From: Lonepinella koalarum
GTDB lineage: Bacteria > Pseudomonadota > Gammaproteobacteria > Enterobacterales > Pasteurellaceae
NCBI GenBank assembly: GCA_030525745.1
Contig: JAUNED010000009.1
Location: forward strand, 1-64,000
DNA length: 64,000 nucleotides
Reading direction: 5' to 3'
Made by a program: the position numbers and the translations under genes. Each line of letters opens with the position of its first letter. Position 1 is the first letter of the stretch. Below are positions 59,949 through 64,000 of the stretch, in pieces. The notes below the pieces were generated by a model, which was given only the letters and a program-made list of their open reading frames with translations, was not told the DNA's origin and searched no databases.

Positions 59949-61346
59949 TTACTGAATCAATAAATAAAACACATTTTTTCCACGTTGAATTTGCAAGGCG
60001 GTTGTTCCGGATTTACCTTTGAGTTCATCATGTAATTCATCGAGGTTTTTAATTGGGGTACGGTTTACACCGATAATCATATCTCCTGATTTTAAGCCAT
60101 AAATAGCAGCTGGTGAGTTTGGTGTCACTTTGCTAATTTCTACTCCTTTTTTACTGTTATCCAGTTCTGCACCTTCTAATATGTCTAGGGTTTTTAATTC
60201 CCCTTTTTTAGTAGATTTGTCTTTTTCATCAGATTGTAAAGTCACTTCTACCTCTTTCGATTTTCCGTCACGTAAATAGGTGAGGGTGATTTTTTTACCT
60301 GAACCTGAAGTTGCAATTTTGGCTCGTAATTCCGCAAAACTGGTGATTTTTTGTTTGTTCATAGCCACGATAACATCACCTGCCTTTAAGCCGGCTTTCT
60401 CTGCGGCAGAATCAGGTAATACCTCGCTGATAAACGCACCTTGTTGGGCATCTACATTAAAGGCTTTAGCTAAATCTGCATTGAGTTCTCCACCTTTAAT
60501 ACCTAATAGTCCCCGACGTACATCACCAAATTCAAGGATTTGCGCCACTAAATTACTCGCCATATTACTTGGAATGGCAAAGGCAATACCGGCATTACCA
60601 CCGCTTGGAGAAATGATTGCCGTATTGATACCGATAAGCTCACCGTTTAAATTAATTAACGGGCCACCCGAGTTACCACGATTGACTGCAGCATCAGTTT
60701 GAATATAGTTTTCATAAGCACCGCCATCAGAACCTGTAGAACGCCCTAATGCTGAGACAATGCCTGATGTCACGGTTTGCCCTAATCCGAAAGGATTACC
60801 TATGGCTACGGTGAAATCACCCACTTTGAGTTTATCGCTATCGGCAAATTTTACTTCGGTTAAATTTTTAGGGTTATCTAATTGGACTAAAGCCACGTCC
60901 GATTGCTTATCTTTACCGAGGATTTTACCGGAAAACTCACGTCCGTCATTCAGCGTAACAGTGATTTTATCGGCTTCATCAACAACGTGATTATTGGTTA
61001 AAACATAGCCTTTTTCTGCATTAATGATAACACCTGAGCCCATTCCTCGAAATTGACGGGAGGAGTGGGGGATACGATCAGAAAAAAAATCGTCTCCAAA
61101 GAAATAACGGAATTCTTCCGGTAAAGTTTGTGAAAAATCTTGATTTCGGTTTGAACGACTATTTTTCACTTTACCTTCCACAGAAATAGATACGACGGCA
61201 GGCAGTACTTTTTCCAACATTGGAGACAAACTTGGTACGGCTTGCTCTTGAATCATTGTTGGTAAAGCCGCTTGGCTTATCATCGGAACAGAAATTAGAC
61301 CTAAACCTAATGTCAGTGCGCTTAACATCATATTTTGTTTTTTCAT
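59949..61346 (-). CDS. degP: Periplasmic serine protease/chaperone DegP (HtrA)
   Basis: 465-aa HtrA protease that degrades misfolded envelope proteins. A signal peptide ends near SQAALP. The catalytic triad is H120 (LTNNHVVDEAD), D150 (KQSDVALVQ) and S226 (GNSGGPL). Two PDZ domains follow (about 270-365 and 385-465). The ATG at 61346 sits behind AAGGAAGGTAAA. The adjacent yhcB gene recalls E. coli yhcB-degQ, so DegQ is an equally fair name. Confidence 0.95.
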   Translation of the reverse strand: MKKQNMMLSALTLGLGLISVPMISQAALPTMIQEQAVPSLSPMLEKVLPAVVSISVEGKVKNSRSNRNQDFSQTLPEEFRYFFGDDFFSDRIPHSSRQFRGMGSGVIINAEKGYVLTNNHVVDEADKITVTLNDGREFSGKILGKDKQSDVALVQLDNPKNLTEVKFADSDKLKVGDFTVAIGNPFGLGQTVTSGIVSALGRSTGSDGGAYENYIQTDAAVNRGNSGGPLINLNGELIGINTAIISPSGGNAGIAFAIPSNMASNLVAQILEFGDVRRGLLGIKGGELNADLAKAFNVDAQQGAFISEVLPDSAAEKAGLKAGDVIVAMNKQKITSFAELRAKIATSGSGKKITLTYLRDGKSKEVEVTLQSDEKDKSTKKGELKTLDILEGAELDNSKKGVEISKVTPNSPAAIYGLKSGDMIIGVNRTPIKNLDELHDELKGKSGTTALQIQRGKNVFYLLIQ

Positions 61347-61386
61347 TTTACCTTCCTTAATATGATAAAAAATAAAATACGCTGAA

Positions 61387-61415
61387 TTTGACAAATAAAA
61401 TGTGGAAATGTTCGG
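61387..61415 (-). promoter_or_regulatory. Sigma-E-type promoter of degP
   Basis: On the minus strand, CCGAACATT (-35-like, compare GGAACTT) is followed by exactly 15 bases and TCAAA (-10). The -10 lies about 40 bp before the degP ATG. This matches the RpoE pattern expected for an envelope-stress protease. Confidence 0.65.
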
Positions 61416-61442
61416 TAAATTTCAAGGGAATAAAAAAACAAA

Positions 61443-61487
61443 AAAGTGCGGTGCATTTTATCATAGTTTTAAAATACACCGCACTTT
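61443..61487. terminator. Uptake-signal hairpin after yhcB
   Basis: AAAGTGCGGTGCATTTT and AAAATACACCGCACTTT form a long stem with one mismatch. It lies just downstream of yhcB and ahead of the degP promoter on the same strand. Confidence 0.85.
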
Positions 61488-61505
61488 GTCGGAGAGTGGT
61501 AAAAA

Positions 61506-61907
61506 TTAACGTTCCGCTTTTAAAATGCCAGATGAACCTTCAGTATAATCTTTTGGGGGGATGTCGGTGGTTGCAGTAGATTTATCCGAATTCATAAAAC
61601 TTTGTAAAAATAAGGCCTTATTATTACTTTCTGGCAACAAAGTTTCAGAGGATTTGGCCAAGTGGCGGTAGATTTTTTGATAATCTTGTGCCAAGGTTTT
61701 GAATAAATCTGCACTTTCTGAAAAGTGTTTTTCCAGTTGTTCACGTTTGGTCAGTAATTCCTCTTTGATTCGTTTGAGTTCCATTTCGGTTTCAGCTTGT
61801 TTTTTTACCGAACTTTTGGTTAGACTGATCAAAATGTAAGCAAAAATAAAACCGAGAGTAAATCCACCGGCAAGAGCCAGCCAAACTTCAGTTGTCCAAT
61901 TTTCCAT
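61506..61907 (-). CDS. yhcB: DUF1043 / YhcB family membrane-anchored coiled-coil protein
   Basis: 133 aa. One N-terminal membrane helix (VWLALAGGFTLGFIFAYILI), then a coiled coil to about residue 80 with DLFKTLAQDYQKIYRHLAKS, the family core, and a disordered tail. YhcB proteins help coordinate cell division and envelope growth. The start at 61907 follows AGGAGAATTCAC. Confidence 0.9.
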   Translation of the reverse strand: MENWTTEVWLALAGGFTLGFIFAYILISLTKSSVKKQAETEMELKRIKEELLTKREQLEKHFSESADLFKTLAQDYQKIYRHLAKSSETLLPESNNKALFLQSFMNSDKSTATTDIPPKDYTEGSSGILKAER

Positions 61908-62042
61908 TGTGAATTCTCCTTTATGATGATGACCTAATCATACCTCTAAAATTGGTTTTTGTCTTGTCTGACTTGTGAAAAGTGCGGTTATTTTTTTGAA
62001 GGTTTTATCGGGAAAATAGTACTTGCATTTTAATAATTTAAG

Positions 62043-62060
62043 TGTAATATATTTATTACA
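62043..62060. promoter_or_regulatory. TyrR box, upstream (weaker) copy
   Basis: TGTAAT-N6-ATTACA, one symmetric change from the TyrR consensus TGTAAA-N6-TTTACA. It is 23 bp centre-to-centre from the stronger box. Confidence 0.7.
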
Positions 62061-62065
62061 TTTTG

Positions 62066-62083
62066 TGTAAAATTAAGTTTACA
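62066..62083. promoter_or_regulatory. TyrR box, perfect copy
   Basis: TGTAAA-ATTAAG-TTTACA, an exact TyrR consensus palindrome, 19 bp before the aroF ATG and next to the ribosome site GGAGGG. Repression by TyrR with tyrosine is expected. Confidence 0.88.
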
Positions 62084-62102
62084 AAAAGAAGTGGAGGGAA
62101 AA

Positions 62103-63158
62103 ATGAATAAAGACAGTATCCATAATGTTCATATCCTTGATGAAAAGGTATTGATTACACCGGCAGAATTAAAGGACAAATTGCCGTTGCCAACCGCATT
62201 GAGAGGACAAATTGAACGCCATCGTCGTGAAATTTCGGATATTATTCACAAAAAAGACGAACGTTTATTAGTCGTTATAGGACCTTGTTCGATCCATGAT
62301 CCCTTGGCGGCATTGGACTATGCTCAGCGATTGAAAGCCTTATCTGATGAATTAAAAGATCATCTATATATTGTTATGCGAGTGTATTTTGAAAAACCGA
62401 GAACTACAGTTGGTTGGAAAGGTTTGATTAATGATCCGAAAATTGACGGTTCTTTTGATGTGGAACATGGTTTGCATATTGCTCGTCAATTATTGTTGGA
62501 ATTGGTGGAAATAGGATTGCCACTGGCAACAGAGGCACTTGATCCGATGACACCACAATATTTAGCGGATTTATTTAGTTGGTCGGCAATTGGAGCGAGA
62601 ACAACAGAATCACAAACGCATCGTGAATTGGCTTCCGGTTTATCAATGGCGGTAGGCTTTAAAAATGGTACTGACGGTAGTTTGAGCATGGCAATTAATG
62701 GTATGAAATCAGCTTCGATGCCACACAGTTTTATCGGTATTAATCGTTTTGGACAAGTGAATTTATTACGTACTGCAGGGAATCCTGATGCTCATGTCAT
62801 TTTGCGTGGTGGAAAAACACCAAATTATGAAGCAGAATTTGTCAAGAAATGTGAACAGGAATTAGAAAAAGCAGGATTGGAACAAGCCATTATGATTGAT
62901 TGTAGTCATGGAAATTCCAACAAGGACTATCGCCGCCAGCCATTAGTGGCAGAAAATGCAGTGGAACAAATTATCGGCGGTACAAACTCTATTATTGGGT
63001 TGATGTTAGAAAGTCATATTTATGCCGGCAATCAAAGTGCGGAGCAGCCGGTGAGTGAAATGAAGTATGGTGTGTCAATTACAGATGCTTGCATTGATTG
63101 GGAGACAACAGATACACTATTGCGAAATTTAGCGGAAAAATTAAAAAACAAATTGTAA
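62103..63158 (+). CDS. aroF: DAHP synthase (AroF-type, tyrosine operon)
   Basis: Second class I DAHP synthase, 351 aa, with VVIGPCSIHDPLAALDYAQR, RVYFEKPRTTVGWKGLINDP and MIDCSHGNSNKDYRRQP. It differs from aroG at 52.1 kb in the N-terminus and many sites. The ATG at 62103 lies behind GGAGGGAAAA. It is followed 34 bp later by tyrA, the aroF-tyrA arrangement of enterobacteria, so tyrosine feedback is likely. Confidence 0.93.
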   Translation: MNKDSIHNVHILDEKVLITPAELKDKLPLPTALRGQIERHRREISDIIHKKDERLLVVIGPCSIHDPLAALDYAQRLKALSDELKDHLYIVMRVYFEKPRTTVGWKGLINDPKIDGSFDVEHGLHIARQLLLELVEIGLPLATEALDPMTPQYLADLFSWSAIGARTTESQTHRELASGLSMAVGFKNGTDGSLSMAINGMKSASMPHSFIGINRFGQVNLLRTAGNPDAHVILRGGKTPNYEAEFVKKCEQELEKAGLEQAIMIDCSHGNSNKDYRRQPLVAENAVEQIIGGTNSIIGLMLESHIYAGNQSAEQPVSEMKYGVSITDACIDWETTDTLLRNLAEKLKNKL

Positions 63159-63192
63159 ACTGACCGCACTTTTAAGATGTTGGAATTAAAAA

Positions 63193-64000
63193 ATGGACGC
63201 ATTAAAGGAAATTAGAAATCAAATTGATCAGGTGGATAAGGCACTTTTACAGCTTTTTGCGGAGCGTTTGGCGTTGATCAAAAAAGTCGGTGAAGTGAAA
63301 CATCAACAGGGCTTGCCTATCTATGTGCCTGAACGGGAGGCAGATATGTTGGCTGCCCGTCGTGCCGAAGCCGAAAAATTGGGTGTGCCACCGGATTTGA
63401 TTGAGGATGTACTACGTCGTTTAATGCGTGAATCCTATGCCAGCGAAAATGATTTTGGTTTTAAAACTGTCAATCCGGAAATTAAAAAAATTGTGATTGT
63501 AGGCGGTTATGGAAAATTAGGGGGATTATTTGCCCGATTTTTTAGCCAATCAGGTTATACAGTGAAATCGCTTGGGCGTGATGATTGGGATAATGCTGCA
63601 CAGATTTTAGAAAATACAGATGTCGTTATTGTCTGTGTGCCAATTAATCAAACCTTAGCCAGTATTGAACGTTTGCAACCTTATCTCACAGAAAATATGT
63701 TGCTGACGGATTTAACGTCGGTAAAACGCCAGCCGCTTACAAAAATGCTTGAAGTGCATAAAGGTGCTGTAGTTGGTTTACATCCCATGTTTGGGCCGGA
63801 TATTGCAAGTATGGCAAAACAAGTGATAGTACGTTGCGATGGTCGTTATCCTGAAAGATATCAGTGGCTGTTGGAGCAAATGCAAATGTGGGGAGCTAAA
63901 ATTTTCCAAGTGGGTTCGACGGAGCATGATCAGAGTATGACTTATATTCAAGCACTTCGCCACTTTGCAACCTTTGCTTTTGGCTTGCACCTATCCCGCC
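63193..64000 (+). CDS. tyrA: Chorismate mutase/prephenate dehydrogenase TyrA, 3' end outside window
   Basis: Bifunctional enzyme for tyrosine synthesis; only the first 269 codons are inside. Residues 1-90 form an AroQ chorismate mutase (MDALKEIRNQIDQVDKALLQ; IYVPEREADML). The dehydrogenase starts with KIVIVGGYGKLGGLFARFF, an NAD(P)-binding motif, and continues with VVGLHPMFGPDIASMAKQV, where the substrate His lies. The frame is open to the window edge. An uptake signal lies between aroF and tyrA. Confidence 0.95.
   Translation, partial: MDALKEIRNQIDQVDKALLQLFAERLALIKKVGEVKHQQGLPIYVPEREADMLAARRAEAEKLGVPPDLIEDVLRRLMRESYASENDFGFKTVNPEIKKIVIVGGYGKLGGLFARFFSQSGYTVKSLGRDDWDNAAQILENTDVVIVCVPINQTLASIERLQPYLTENMLLTDLTSVKRQPLTKMLEVHKGAVVGLHPMFGPDIASMAKQVIVRCDGRYPERYQWLLEQMQMWGAKIFQVGSTEHDQSMTYIQALRHFATFAFGLHLSR

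Overview
The window is chromosomal DNA from a member of the Pasteurellaceae, most likely the Haemophilus/Aggregatibacter branch. The main evidence is the Hin-type DNA uptake signal AAGTGCGGT (or ACCGCACTT). It recurs every one to three kilobases, both inside genes and as inverted pairs that act as terminators. Low GC, TTA/AAA-rich codon use and gene orders such as yoaA-tsaB-slp-fadD-rnd, ilvIH/hns/purU and metY-rimP-nusA-infB-rbfA-truB agree with this. I cannot fix the species.

Layout. 1-9.7 kb: the end of a FixJ-type response regulator, uup, a hexose-6-phosphate epimerase, then yoaA-tsaB-slp family-fadD-rnd. 9.8-14.6 kb: a lipoprotein, an AEC permease, a DUF441 protein, the 3' remnant of a heme/iron ABC ATPase, and a divergent TonB-dependent heme/hemoglobin receptor. 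14.7-22.7 kb: hrpA, ribA, a PAP2 phosphatase and ilvIH. 22.9-26.3 kb: a NhaC-type transporter preceded by a clear lysine riboswitch (so probably a lysine transporter), then hns and purU. 26.3-31.5 kb: dppBCDF and a divergent Cra-type regulator. 31.5-37.9 kb: an accessory region, described below. 38.0-44.5 kb: initiator tRNA and the rimP-nusA-infB-rbfA-truB group. 44.6-53.2 kb: scrKB (sucrose), tyrS, lolC/lolD/lolE and aroG with a TrpR-like operator. 53.3-58.3 kb: dnaB, alr, pgi, dapB. 58.4-64 kb: a MOSC protein, an orphan membrane protein, degP with a sigma-E-like promoter, yhcB, and a second DAHP synthase with tyrA behind two TyrR boxes; tyrA runs off the window.

The accessory region is the most unusual part. 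It lies in a stretch of about 8.8 kb (31.3-40.1 kb) with no Hin-type uptake signal. It holds a tiny glycine-rich lipoprotein and a protein that fuses an FtsK-gamma-like DNA-binding helix-turn-helix to a degenerate FtsZ-like body lacking the GTP-binding signature. That gene also carries two poly-G tracts. A decayed minus-strand gene and a pair of direct repeats follow. Then comes a same-strand set: a WYL regulator, two uncharacterised membrane-type proteins with an intercistronic hairpin, a YkgJ-type cysteine-cluster protein and a HEPN-type protein with an RNQLIH motif. The WYL/HEPN pairing suggests an undescribed defence or stress module, but that is inference.

Regulation is readable in several places: lysine riboswitch, TrpR-like and TyrR operators on the two DAHP synthase genes, and a sigma-E-type promoter for degP. 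A notable oddity is an in-frame TAA after codon 16 of infB, an essential gene. It implies initiation downstream (a shortened IF2) or a sequence error.
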